Part shown: positions 16,165-23,895 of the stretch, one piece after another | Numbering within the stretch: position 1 is the stretch's first letter | Layout of the letters: every line of letters starts with the position of its first letter | DNA from: an uncultured Dialister sp. | Lineage (GTDB): Bacteria; Bacillota; Negativicutes; Veillonellales; Dialisteraceae | Assembly: GCF_900538805.1 (NCBI RefSeq) | Contig: NZ_UPZP01000006.1 | Span: forward strand, 1 to 43,696 | Direction of reading: 5' to 3' | DNA length: 43,696 nt | Position numbers and translations under genes: made by a program | The notes under the pieces: model-generated | What the model saw: only the letters and a program-made list of their open reading frames with translations | What the model was told of the DNA's origin: nothing | Database searches by the model: none

Positions 16165-16181
16165 TCCGTTGGAGGTATAGA

Positions 16182-16724
16182 ATGTCAAGAATTGGCAAGA
16201 AACCTATTGCGGTCCCGGCTGGTGTGGAAGTCAAGATTGACGGCCATACAGTGACAGTTAAGGGCCCGAAAGGAACACTGTCCCGTACACTGAATGAAGA
16301 AATGGACATTAAGATGGAAAACAATGAAATCCTTGTTTCCCGTCCCAATGATGAAATCAAAAACCGTTCCCTGCACGGACTGACCCGTACCCTGATCAAC
16401 AACATGGTTGTTGGCGTAACACAGGGCTTCGAAAAGAAACTGGAAATCCAGGGCGTTGGCTACAATGCACAGATGCAGGGTAAGAACCTGAAGCTGGCCC
16501 TCGGTTTCTCCCATCCGGTTATCATCACTCCGCCGGAAGGCATTACAATTACAACCCCGTCTTCCGTTGTGATCCTGGTATCCGGCGCTGATAAGGAAAT
16601 GGTTGGCCAGGTAGCAGCTGAAATCCGCGCCTGGAGAGAACCGGAACCTTACAAAGGCAAGGGTATCCGTTATTCCGGTGAATACGTACGCCGTAAGGCT
16701 GGTAAGACCGGCGCAACAAAGTAA
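16182..16724 (+). CDS. rplF: 50S ribosomal protein L6
   Basis: 180 aa, two repeated L6 domains (SRIGKKPIAVPAGVEV; second-domain signature EPYKGKGIRYSGEYVRRKAG). Lies near the sarcin-ricin loop and factor-binding site. 17 bases after rpsH behind GGAGG. Confidence 0.98.
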   Translation: MSRIGKKPIAVPAGVEVKIDGHTVTVKGPKGTLSRTLNEEMDIKMENNEILVSRPNDEIKNRSLHGLTRTLINNMVVGVTQGFEKKLEIQGVGYNAQMQGKNLKLALGFSHPVIITPPEGITITTPSSVVILVSGADKEMVGQVAAEIRAWREPEPYKGKGIRYSGEYVRRKAGKTGATK

Positions 16725-16742
16725 GACAGGAGGTAGAAAAAT

Positions 16743-17108
16743 ATGCGTAAAAATGCAAGCAGAAATGCGGTCATCCGCCGTCATCTGCGTCTTCGTAAGA
16801 AAATCTCCGGTACTGCTGCCTGCCCGCGTCTCAATGTGTTCAGATCCCTGGCTAACATTTACGCACAGGTCATTGATGATGAAGCTGGCGTAACCCTGGT
16901 ATCGGCTAATACCTTAGATAAAGAAATCAAGGCACAGTTCCCCTACGGCGGCAATGCAGAAGCTGCTAAGGCTGTAGGTGCCCTCGTTGCTAAGAGAGCT
17001 CTGGAAAAGGGCATTGAAACCGTAGTATTTGATCGCGGCGGCTATATCTATCACGGCAGAGTGCAGGCTCTGGCTGAAGGTGCCCGCGAAGCCGGCTTGA
17101 AATTTTAA
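16743..17108 (+). CDS. rplR: 50S ribosomal protein L18
   Basis: 121 aa with a basic N-terminus (RKNASRNAVIRRHLRLRKK) and the conserved end VFDRGGYIYHGRVQALAEGA. Binds 5S rRNA with L5. Start set by ACAGGAGG 9 bases upstream. Confidence 0.97.
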   Translation: MRKNASRNAVIRRHLRLRKKISGTAACPRLNVFRSLANIYAQVIDDEAGVTLVSANTLDKEIKAQFPYGGNAEAAKAVGALVAKRALEKGIETVVFDRGGYIYHGRVQALAEGAREAGLKF

Positions 17109-17125
17109 GGTAAAGGAGAAAGCAC

Positions 17126-17626
17126 ATGCCAAGATTTGAAAAACAGGAATCCGACTTACAGGAAAACGTCGTTTTCATCAACCGCGTTGCTAAAGTCGTA
17201 AAAGGCGGCCGTCGTTTTTCCTTTGCTGCAGTCGTAGTAGTCGGTGATGGCAAAGGCAAGGTAGGCGCAGGCCTGGGCAAGGCAGCCGAAGTTCCTGAAG
17301 CTATCCGCAAAGGCGTTGAAGACGCTAAGAAAAACATGATTACCGTGGCTCTGAAGAACGGAACCATTCCCCATCCTATGCTGGGCATCTACGGCGCCGG
17401 CAAGGTTATTATGAAACCTGCTGCCGAAGGTACCGGTATTAAAGCCGGCGGCCCGGTTCGTGCCGTACTGGCTCTGGCAGGCATCCGTAACATTCTGACC
17501 AAGTCCCTCGGTTCCTCCAACCCCATCAACATGGTTAGAGCTACCATGGACGGTCTCTCCAAGCTTGAAAATGCAGAAACTGTTGCAGCACTCCGCGGAA
17601 AGAGCCTGGACGAAATTTACAACTAA
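17126..17626 (+). CDS. rpsE: 30S ribosomal protein S5
   Basis: 166 aa. The N-terminal dsRNA-binding-like domain (ENVVFINRVAKVVKGGRRFS) holds the loop where spectinomycin-resistance changes map; the sequence looks wild type. The C-terminal domain has GAGKVIMKPAAEGTGIKAGG. Lines the mRNA entry and affects fidelity. Confidence 0.98.
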   Translation: MPRFEKQESDLQENVVFINRVAKVVKGGRRFSFAAVVVVGDGKGKVGAGLGKAAEVPEAIRKGVEDAKKNMITVALKNGTIPHPMLGIYGAGKVIMKPAAEGTGIKAGGPVRAVLALAGIRNILTKSLGSSNPINMVRATMDGLSKLENAETVAALRGKSLDEIYN

Positions 17627-17637
17627 GGGGGCCCCTC

Positions 17638-17817
17638 ATGAAAGTTATTATTACACTGAAGAAAAGCGTGATTGGCTCCAGACCGGAACATATCGCTACT
17701 ATCAAGGCTCTTGGCCTTCATAAGACCAATTCCTCTGTAGAAAAAGAACTTACCCCCCAGATTAAAGGTATGATTCATCATGTCCAGCATCTGGTTGAAT
17801 GCAAAGAAGCAGAATAA
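17638..17817 (+). CDS. rpmD: 50S ribosomal protein L30
   Basis: 59 aa, read directly from the sequence: it begins MKVIITLKKSVIGSRPEHIA and ends in HHVQHLVECKEAE. Small alpha/beta protein of the 50S surface, absent from some bacteria. The ribosome site is AAGGGG 8 bases upstream, embedded in the palindrome GGGGGCCCC, so its accessibility may be unusual. 11 bases after rpsE. Confidence 0.96.
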   Translation: MKVIITLKKSVIGSRPEHIATIKALGLHKTNSSVEKELTPQIKGMIHHVQHLVECKEAE

Positions 17818-17835
17818 TAAGAAGGAGGTGCACTG

Positions 17836-18276
17836 ATGAAACTGCATGAACTGAAACCGGCTGAAGGCTCCACAAGAGTACGTCGTCGCGTAGGCAGAGG
17901 CCTCGGCAGCGGGATGGGCAAACAGGCTACCCGCGGTGCGAAAGGCCAGAACGCCAGAACCGGCGGCGGTGTCCGTCCTGGATTTGAAGGCGGCCAGATG
18001 CCTCTGTACCGTCGTCTTCCAAAGCGCGGTTTTAAAAATGTATTAGCTAAGGAATATGCTGAAATCAATGTGGAACAGCTGAATCGTTTCGATGCCAACG
18101 CTGTCGTTGATCCCGCTGCCCTCGTTGAAGCAGGTATTCTGAAGAACGTTCTCGATGGTGTACGTGTACTGGGAAACGGTGAACTGTCCAAGGCTCTGAC
18201 CGTAAGAGCACAGGGATTCACCAAGACCGCTCAGCAGAAAATCGAAGCAGCAGGTGGAAAAGTAGAGGTGATCTGA
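17836..18276 (+). CDS. rplO: 50S ribosomal protein L15
   Basis: 146 aa with the Gly/Arg-rich N-terminal extension typical of the family (RRRVGRGLGSGMGKQATRG, then GGGVRPGFEGGQMPLYRRLP). Late assembly protein. One base separates its stop from the secY ATG. Confidence 0.98.
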   Translation: MKLHELKPAEGSTRVRRRVGRGLGSGMGKQATRGAKGQNARTGGGVRPGFEGGQMPLYRRLPKRGFKNVLAKEYAEINVEQLNRFDANAVVDPAALVEAGILKNVLDGVRVLGNGELSKALTVRAQGFTKTAQQKIEAAGGKVEVI

Positions 18277-18277
18277 T

Positions 18278-19540
18278 ATGGGATCTACTTTAGCAAACTT
18301 TTTTGCAAATAAAGAACTCAAAGATCGCATTCTTTTCACTTTCCTGATGTTTGTCATCTTCCGTCTCGGGGTCCATATCCCCGTGCCGGGGGTTGATTCA
18401 TCGGTGATTGAGAGCCTCTTCACTTCAGGCAACCTTTTCGGTTTCCTCGACCTCTTCGCCGGCGGGGCACTCAGCAAATTCTCCATATTTGCCATGAGTA
18501 TCACCCCGTACATCAACTCATCCATTATTATGCAGCTCCTGACCGCTGTCATCCCCACCCTGGAAGAATGGAGAAAAGACGGCGCCGAAGGATACAAGAA
18601 AATCCAGAAAGTCACAAGATATTTCACCATTTTCCTGGCAGCTGTGCAGGCATTCGGTATGACCTATGCTCTGCGTATCAACAATGCCCTTGTTGATAAC
18701 AGCTGGCTGTATTTCTTTTTTGTTATCGTTGTCCTCACCGCAGGCACCTGCCTCCTCATGTGGATCGGCGATAAGATTACGGAACATGGTATCGGCAACG
18801 GTATTTCCCTTATCATCTTCTGCGGCATCGTAGCCCGCTTCCCGCAGGCTATTTCCACCGTGGTGGATTACCTCAAGGTCGGCACCATTTCCCCCTTCCA
18901 GCTTCTCCTGTTCCTGGTCATTGCGCTGGCCATGATTCTCATGGTTATCGAAGTGAACGAAGGACAGAGAAGGATTCCTATCCAGTACGCAAAGCGTGTG
19001 ATTGGACGCAGAATGTATGGCGGTCACTCCACCTACCTGCCTCTCAAGGTAAACCAGGCCGGCGTTATCCCCATCATCTTTGCTTCCTCCATTCTTATGC
19101 TCCCCATTACCCTGGCGCAGTTCATCCATGTGAGCTGGGTACAGGCTGTGGGCAGCTTCTTCGGATGGGGCACCTGGCCAAACACCATCTGCTACGGTTT
19201 CCTCATTTTTATCTTCACCTATTTCTATACCGCCATCTCCGTGAACATTAAGGACCTGGCAGATAATATGAAGAAATACGGCGGCTTCATTCCAGGCATC
19301 CGCCCGGGACAGCCCACCATGATGTATGTAGATAAAGTTTTGTCCAGAATCACTCTGACCGGCGCCGTTTTCCTGGCATTCATTGCAATCCTTCCGAACT
19401 TCATCGGAAACATTACCGGCATCCAGGGCGTGTACTTCGGTGGTACTTCCCTCCTCATTATCGTCGGTGTTGCACTGGACACCATGAGACAGGCACAGTC
19501 TTATATGGTTACAAGAAACTATCAGGGCTTTATTAAATAA
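18278..19540 (+). CDS. secY: Preprotein translocase subunit SecY
   Basis: 420 aa with ten hydrophobic segments; channel of the Sec translocon in the inner membrane. Visible signatures are FRLGVHIPVPGVD in the first helix/plug region, LFAGGALSKFSIFAMSITPY in TM2 and the cytoplasmic loop GQRRIPIQYAKR that contacts SecA and the ribosome. Secreted and outer-membrane proteins in this window (porin, repeat protein, C45 hydrolase) would pass through it. AGGTG overlaps the end of rplO, and the one-base gap suggests coupling. Confidence 0.98.
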   Translation: MGSTLANFFANKELKDRILFTFLMFVIFRLGVHIPVPGVDSSVIESLFTSGNLFGFLDLFAGGALSKFSIFAMSITPYINSSIIMQLLTAVIPTLEEWRKDGAEGYKKIQKVTRYFTIFLAAVQAFGMTYALRINNALVDNSWLYFFFVIVVLTAGTCLLMWIGDKITEHGIGNGISLIIFCGIVARFPQAISTVVDYLKVGTISPFQLLLFLVIALAMILMVIEVNEGQRRIPIQYAKRVIGRRMYGGHSTYLPLKVNQAGVIPIIFASSILMLPITLAQFIHVSWVQAVGSFFGWGTWPNTICYGFLIFIFTYFYTAISVNIKDLADNMKKYGGFIPGIRPGQPTMMYVDKVLSRITLTGAVFLAFIAILPNFIGNITGIQGVYFGGTSLLIIVGVALDTMRQAQSYMVTRNYQGFIK

Positions 19541-19566
19541 GGCTTTTGTAAGATAAGGAGCAGGAT

Positions 19567-20220
19567 ATGTATATCTTATTAATGGGACCTCCCGGCGCCG
19601 GCAAAGGCACCCAGGCAGAAAAGCTCATTCGTGATTACGGCATCCCCCAGATTGCAACAGGCGACATGTTCCGTGCCGCTGTGAAATCGGGAACTGCTCT
19701 CGGCAAGGAAGCTAAAAGCTATATGGACAAGGGAGCCCTTGTTCCGGATAGTGTAACTGTGGGCATCGTAAAGGAAAGACTGGCCCAGGACGACTGCAAA
19801 AAGGGATGGATCCTTGACGGATTCCCCCGCACCACCGCCCAGGCCTCTGCCCTGGATGCCATCCTTCATGAACTGGGAATCCAGCTTACTGCTGTCATCG
19901 GCATCAAAGCCAACCGCGATGACATCATCAAGAGAGTAAGCGGAAGACTGGTTTGCAAAAAGTGTGGAGCTTCCTTCCACAAAGAATTCCGTCCCCCGAA
20001 GCAGGCAGGTATCTGCGACAACTGCGGCGGTGAACTGTACCAGCGGGCTGATGATAATGAAAAGACCATCTCCCAGCGCCTGGATGTGTATGAAACATCC
20101 ACCAAGCCGCTCATCGACTACTACAAGGTCAGCGGCCGGTACTATGAAATCGACGGAGACCAGTCCATGGACAAGGTATATGCTGATATCCAGGATGCTT
20201 TAAAGAAGGCTTCTAAATGA
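19567..20220 (+). CDS. adk: Adenylate kinase, zinc-LID type
   Basis: 217 aa. P-loop GPPGAGKGTQ at 7-16; DGFPRT at the AMP/core region; LID with four Cys as CKKC...CDNC (residues about 130-153), the structural zinc site seen in Gram-positive enzymes. Converts ATP + AMP to 2 ADP. TAAGGAG precedes ATG. Its stop overlaps map by four bases (ATGA). Confidence 0.97.
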   Translation: MYILLMGPPGAGKGTQAEKLIRDYGIPQIATGDMFRAAVKSGTALGKEAKSYMDKGALVPDSVTVGIVKERLAQDDCKKGWILDGFPRTTAQASALDAILHELGIQLTAVIGIKANRDDIIKRVSGRLVCKKCGASFHKEFRPPKQAGICDNCGGELYQRADDNEKTISQRLDVYETSTKPLIDYYKVSGRYYEIDGDQSMDKVYADIQDALKKASK

Positions 20221-20969
20221 TTATCATCCATACACCGGAAGAAATAGAGAAGATTGCCGCAGCCAGCCGTCTGACTGCGGAAACGCTCTCTATGCTGGAA
20301 AAAGCAGTGAAGCCGGGCATGAGCACTCTTGATCTTGACCACCTGGCTGAAAAATTCATCAGAGATCGGGGCGGCACACCTGCAGAAAAAGGATACGAAG
20401 GTTATCCCGGATCCATCTGCGCATCGGTCAATGACACTGTAGTCCACGGAATTCCTTCAGCAAGAAAAATTTTAAAAAAAGGTGATATCATTTCTATCGA
20501 TCTTGTGGTAGAATTAAATGGTTACATGGGTGACTCCTGTATCACCGTTCCGGTAGGCCATACAAACAAGAAGAATATGCAGCTGATAAAGGCTACGGAA
20601 GGCGCACTCTTTGCCGGCATCAAGCAAGCAGTGGTGGGCAACACCGTAGGCGACATCGGCCATGCCGTGGAAAGCTATGTGAAACCATACGGCTACGGCG
20701 TTCTTCGGGAATATGTGGGCCATGGTATCGGAACAGACATGCACGAAGATCCGGAAATTCCGAATTACGGAACGCCAGGTCATGGGCCGCGTCTGGAAGA
20801 AGGCATGGTTATCTGCATCGAACCGATGATTACCATGGGAAGTGCTGATATCATTTCTCTTCGCGATGGCTGGGGTGTAGTGACAGCTGACGGAAAACCG
20901 TCTGCCCACGTCGAACACACCATTGCCATTACAAAAGATGGTCCTAAAATTCTGACGCTGCGCGACTGA
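20217..20969 (+). CDS. map: Type I methionine aminopeptidase
   Basis: 250 aa, without an N-terminal zinc-finger extension. The metal ligands of the pita-bread fold are all present: D in ISIDLVV and in YMGDSC, H in YVGHGIGT, E in ICIEPM and E in HVEHT; the substrate-contacting His is in NDTVVHGIP. Removes initiator Met from nascent proteins. Translation is probably coupled to adk through the ATGA overlap. Confidence 0.97.
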   Translation: MIIIHTPEEIEKIAAASRLTAETLSMLEKAVKPGMSTLDLDHLAEKFIRDRGGTPAEKGYEGYPGSICASVNDTVVHGIPSARKILKKGDIISIDLVVELNGYMGDSCITVPVGHTNKKNMQLIKATEGALFAGIKQAVVGNTVGDIGHAVESYVKPYGYGVLREYVGHGIGTDMHEDPEIPNYGTPGHGPRLEEGMVICIEPMITMGSADIISLRDGWGVVTADGKPSAHVEHTIAITKDGPKILTLRD

Positions 20970-21013
20970 TATCGTTACCAGCGGACAGTATATGTAAGCC
21001 AAAGGAGGCTCTC

Positions 21014-21235
21014 ATGAGCAAGGCAGACGTTATTGAAGTGGAAGGCAAAGTAGTAGAAAAACTTCCAAACGCCATGTTCCGTGTCAAACTGGAAAACGGC
21101 GGCCATATTGTGCTGGCTACTATTTCCGGCAAAATGAGGATGAATTTCATCCGTATACTGCCCGGGGATAAGGTAACAGTAGAATTGACGCCCTACGATT
21201 TAGAGCACGGCAGGATTACCTATCGTTACAAGTAA
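21014..21235 (+). CDS. infA: Translation initiation factor IF-1
   Basis: 73 aa, a single S1-like OB fold (DVIEVEGKVVEKLPNAMFRV; GKMRMNFIRILPGDKVTVEL). Blocks the A site during initiation. One difference from the common sequence: the usual GHxxLAHISGK reads GHIVLATISGK here. 44 bases after map behind AAAGGAGG. Confidence 0.97.
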   Translation: MSKADVIEVEGKVVEKLPNAMFRVKLENGGHIVLATISGKMRMNFIRILPGDKVTVELTPYDLEHGRITYRYK

Positions 21236-21251
21236 GTAAGGAGGAACCAAG

Positions 21252-21365
21252 ATGAAGGTCAGACCGTCCGTTAAAAAGATGTGCGACAAGTGCAAGATCA
21301 TCAAACGCAAAGGCCGTGTAATGGTCATTTGTGAAAATCCGAAACATAAGCAGAGACAAGGTTAA
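21252..21365 (+). CDS. rpmJ: 50S ribosomal protein L36, zinc-binding type
   Basis: 37 aa, read directly: MKVRPSVKKMCDKCKIIKRK and ending NPKHKQRQG. C11, C14, C27 and H32 form the zinc ribbon. GGAGG lies 7 bases before ATG. The smallest ribosomal protein, in its usual place between infA and rpsM. Confidence 0.97.
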   Translation: MKVRPSVKKMCDKCKIIKRKGRVMVICENPKHKQRQG

Positions 21366-21387
21366 TTAAAAGGAGGTTAAAGAGTAG

Positions 21388-21765
21388 ATGGCACGTATAG
21401 CTGGTGTAGACTTACCAAGAGATAAGCGCGTTGAGATCGGCTTAACTTATATTTATGGAATTGGCCCCACTCTTTCCAAAGGAATCTTAAGCAAAGCAGG
21501 AATCAATCCTGATATCCGAGTGAGAGATCTGACAGAAGATGACGTTGCAAAAATCCGCAACGCTCTTGCTGACTACAAAGTCGAAGGTGATCTCCGTAGA
21601 GAAGAATCCCTCAACATTAAGCGTCTGGTAGAAATCGGTTCCTACAGAGGCAGACGTCATCGTGAAGGCCTGCCGGTACGCGGTCAGAGAACGAAGACCA
21701 ACGCCCGTACACGTAAAGGTCCGAAGAAGACCATTGCAGGTAAGAAGACTGCAACCAAGAAGTAA
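21388..21765 (+). CDS. rpsM: 30S ribosomal protein S13
   Basis: 125 aa (ARIAGVDLPRDKRVEIGLTY; helix-two-turn-helix; basic C-terminal tail RTKTNARTRKGPKKT that reaches P-site tRNA). Forms bridges B1a/B1b with the large subunit. AAAGGAGG lies upstream. Confidence 0.98.
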   Translation: MARIAGVDLPRDKRVEIGLTYIYGIGPTLSKGILSKAGINPDIRVRDLTEDDVAKIRNALADYKVEGDLRREESLNIKRLVEIGSYRGRRHREGLPVRGQRTKTNARTRKGPKKTIAGKKTATKK

Positions 21766-21783
21766 TGTTGAAGGAGGGATATA

Positions 21784-22173
21784 ATGGCTACGGTAAAAAG
21801 TAAGGCAAAAAGAAAAGAAAGAAAACATGTAGAATCCGGTGCAGCTCATATTCGTTCTACTTTCAACAACACGATTGTAACGATTACTGACTCCAACGGC
21901 AACACCATTGCATGGGCATCCGCCGGCGGACTCGGATTCAAAGGCTCCCGCAAGAGCACACCATTCGCAGCACAGATGGCAGCAGAACAGGCTGCTAAAG
22001 TTGCTATTGACCAGGGCATGCGTTCCGCAGACGTATTCGTCAAAGGACCTGGCGCAGGCCGTGAAGCAGCTATCCGTGCACTGCAGGCAGCAGGCATCGA
22101 AGTCAGCAGCATTAAGGACGTCACCCCGATTCCTCATAACGGCTGCCGTCCTCCGAAACGCAGAAGAGTATAA
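21784..22173 (+). CDS. rpsK: 30S ribosomal protein S11
   Basis: 129 aa with HIRSTFNNTIVTITDSNGN, the platform-binding core, and the end PIPHNGCRPPKRRRV. Next to it most Negativicutes-like clusters would be expected to carry rpsD, but here a 60-base spacer leads directly to rpoA. Confidence 0.98.
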   Translation: MATVKSKAKRKERKHVESGAAHIRSTFNNTIVTITDSNGNTIAWASAGGLGFKGSRKSTPFAAQMAAEQAAKVAIDQGMRSADVFVKGPGAGREAAIRALQAAGIEVSSIKDVTPIPHNGCRPPKRRRV

Positions 22174-22202
22174 TTAAGGTATATCCTTTCTGTTTCATTT
22201 TG

Positions 22203-22216
22203 GCGCCGCAAGGCGC
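22203..22216 (+). promoter_or_regulatory. GNRA-type hairpin before rpoA
   Basis: GCGCC-gcaa-GGCGC, a 5-bp stem with a GCAA tetraloop, three bases before the AGGAGG of rpoA in the rpsK-rpoA spacer. It may protect or modulate the rpoA ribosome site; no T-run. Confidence 0.4.
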
Positions 22217-22233
22217 AGAAGGAGGACTTTCGG

Positions 22234-23226
22234 ATGATCGAAAATACTAGCTTCACAATAAAGACTGTGGAACTCAGCGATGACAAACGTCACGGCAAGT
22301 TCGAATGCGAACCACTCGAAAGAGGCTATGGCATCACCCTGGGAAACAGTTTACGACGCGTGTTGCTTTCATCTTTAGACGGTGTGGCTATTACGTCTAT
22401 CAAAATCGACGGCGTGCTTCATGAATTTTCAACTATCAACGGCGTCAGAGAAGATGTAACAGATATAATCCTGAACCTGAAGAAGATCCGTTTCATCGCC
22501 CACGACGAAGCGACCTTCCCCATCAGCGTTCGGATCGATATCACTAAAGAGGGTATTTTCCATGCCGGTGACATGGTTTTACCGGCAGAAATAGATGTTC
22601 TCAACAAAGATCTGGCCATCTGCACATTGGATTCCGATGCCCACCTGGGTATGGAAATGACCATTAACCGTGGACATGGCTATGTACCTTTTACAAAGAA
22701 CAAAAGGGATGATGACGTAATCGGCGTTATCCCCATCGACTCCATTTATTCTCCTGTTGTTAAATGCAATTACGAAGTCAGCGATACCCGCGTAGGCAAT
22801 GAAATGGACTACGACAAGCTGACCCTCGAACTGGATACCGACGGCTCTGTCAATGCGGACGACGCAGTGGCAACAGCTGCCAATATCCTCATCAGCTGCT
22901 TTGAAAACTTCTGCAAAATCGGTATCAGCCAGCCAGGCAGCGAACCGACAGAAGGGGAAGAAGTAGAAGAAAGTCCCGCTCCTGCCCAGGATAAAGCCAA
23001 CGAAGACGCAGTACGCGCCCTCCCCATTGACGAACTGGAACTTTCTGTCCGCGCATTTAACTGCCTGAAGAGAGCCGAAATCAACACCATCGGCGAACTC
23101 ACAGACAAAACAGAAGATGAATTGACCCGTGTACGCAACCTTGGTAAAAAATCGGTAGATGAAATCAAAGAAAAACTGGCTAATTTCCGGGATTACGGAC
23201 TTCATCTCAAAGATTCCAAGGATTGA
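22234..23226 (+). CDS. rpoA: RNA polymerase alpha subunit
   Basis: 330 aa. The N-terminal dimerisation domain includes GYGITLGNSLRRVLLSSL, an acidic linker (TEGEEVEESPAPAQDKAN, about 235-255) follows, and the C-terminal domain that binds UP elements and activators has NCLKRAEINTIGELT and LTRVRNLGKKSVDEI. Scaffold for core enzyme assembly. AGGAGG lies 8 bases upstream. Confidence 0.98.
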   Translation: MIENTSFTIKTVELSDDKRHGKFECEPLERGYGITLGNSLRRVLLSSLDGVAITSIKIDGVLHEFSTINGVREDVTDIILNLKKIRFIAHDEATFPISVRIDITKEGIFHAGDMVLPAEIDVLNKDLAICTLDSDAHLGMEMTINRGHGYVPFTKNKRDDDVIGVIPIDSIYSPVVKCNYEVSDTRVGNEMDYDKLTLELDTDGSVNADDAVATAANILISCFENFCKIGISQPGSEPTEGEEVEESPAPAQDKANEDAVRALPIDELELSVRAFNCLKRAEINTIGELTDKTEDELTRVRNLGKKSVDEIKEKLANFRDYGLHLKDSKD

Positions 23227-23247
23227 TATAGTTATAGGAGGAAAGAA

Positions 23248-23589
23248 ATGGCACGTAGTAGATTGAGAAGAGTCAGCGGTGCCCGCAAGGCCCTGCTGCG
23301 CAGTCTCGTAACCGCCCTTTTCCAGCATGGCCAGATTAAGACCACTGAATCCAAGGCCAAGGAACTCCGCCATGTAGCTGACAAGATGATCTCCCTCGCT
23401 AAGAGAGGCGATCTCCATGCCCGCCGCCAGGCTGAAGGTTTCATCATGGACAAGGCTGTTACAAAGAAACTGTTTGACGAAATTGCAAAGAAATACACAG
23501 ACCGCAACGGCGGCTATACCCGCATTGTGAAACTGGACGGCCGTCTCGGCGATAATGCTCCTGAAGTCATCATCGCCCTGGTAGACTGA
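23248..23589 (+). CDS. rplQ: 50S ribosomal protein L17
   Basis: 113 aa, bacterial short form (SRLRRVSGARKALLRSLVTA; TTESKAKELRHVADKMI). Tunnel-exit protein. Last gene of the cluster; a terminator follows 17 bases after the stop. The energy-coupling genes ecfA and truA, rplM, rpsI that often follow in Firmicutes are absent. Confidence 0.98.
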   Translation: MARSRLRRVSGARKALLRSLVTALFQHGQIKTTESKAKELRHVADKMISLAKRGDLHARRQAEGFIMDKAVTKKLFDEIAKKYTDRNGGYTRIVKLDGRLGDNAPEVIIALVD

Positions 23590-23606
23590 TTTCCTGTCTG
23601 AAAGAA

Positions 23607-23639
23607 AAGAACCGGTGAAATTCATCGGTTCTTTTTTTA
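23607..23639 (+). terminator. Terminator of the ribosomal cluster
   Basis: 11-bp stem AAGAACCGGTG / CATCGGTTCTT (one wobble) followed by seven T residues. A full foldback element begins five bases further on. Confidence 0.92.
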
Positions 23640-23643
23640 TGTC

Positions 23644-23806
23644 AGGGAAGCGCTGATTAAATCGTTATCGGATTTCATTCTTGTATTTTCATTCAATGCA
23701 AGGAATCAGTCGACGCGAATAGCGAGCTATTTAAGGAGACTGATGATGCAGCATTGGATAAAAATACATATGAAATTCGATTCTGCGAATCAATCAGTGC
23801 TTCCCT
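23644..23806 (+). repeat. Foldback (MITE-like) element, full copy 2
   Basis: 163 bp, same orientation and nearly the same sequence as 5207-5369; differences cluster in a few bases (TTTTCATTCAATG, GATGATGCAGCATTGG). Ends AGGGAAGCGCTGATT / AATCAGTGCTTCCCT. It lies between the cluster terminator and the DUF805 gene. Confidence 0.9.
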
Positions 23807-23895
23807 AGGATACCCGCCTTTCATCTCCCCGTCACTCATGTTACAATAAAAAAGACAGTTTGACGGGCAGGGCCCGTGAAAAGGAGCGAAAAGCA

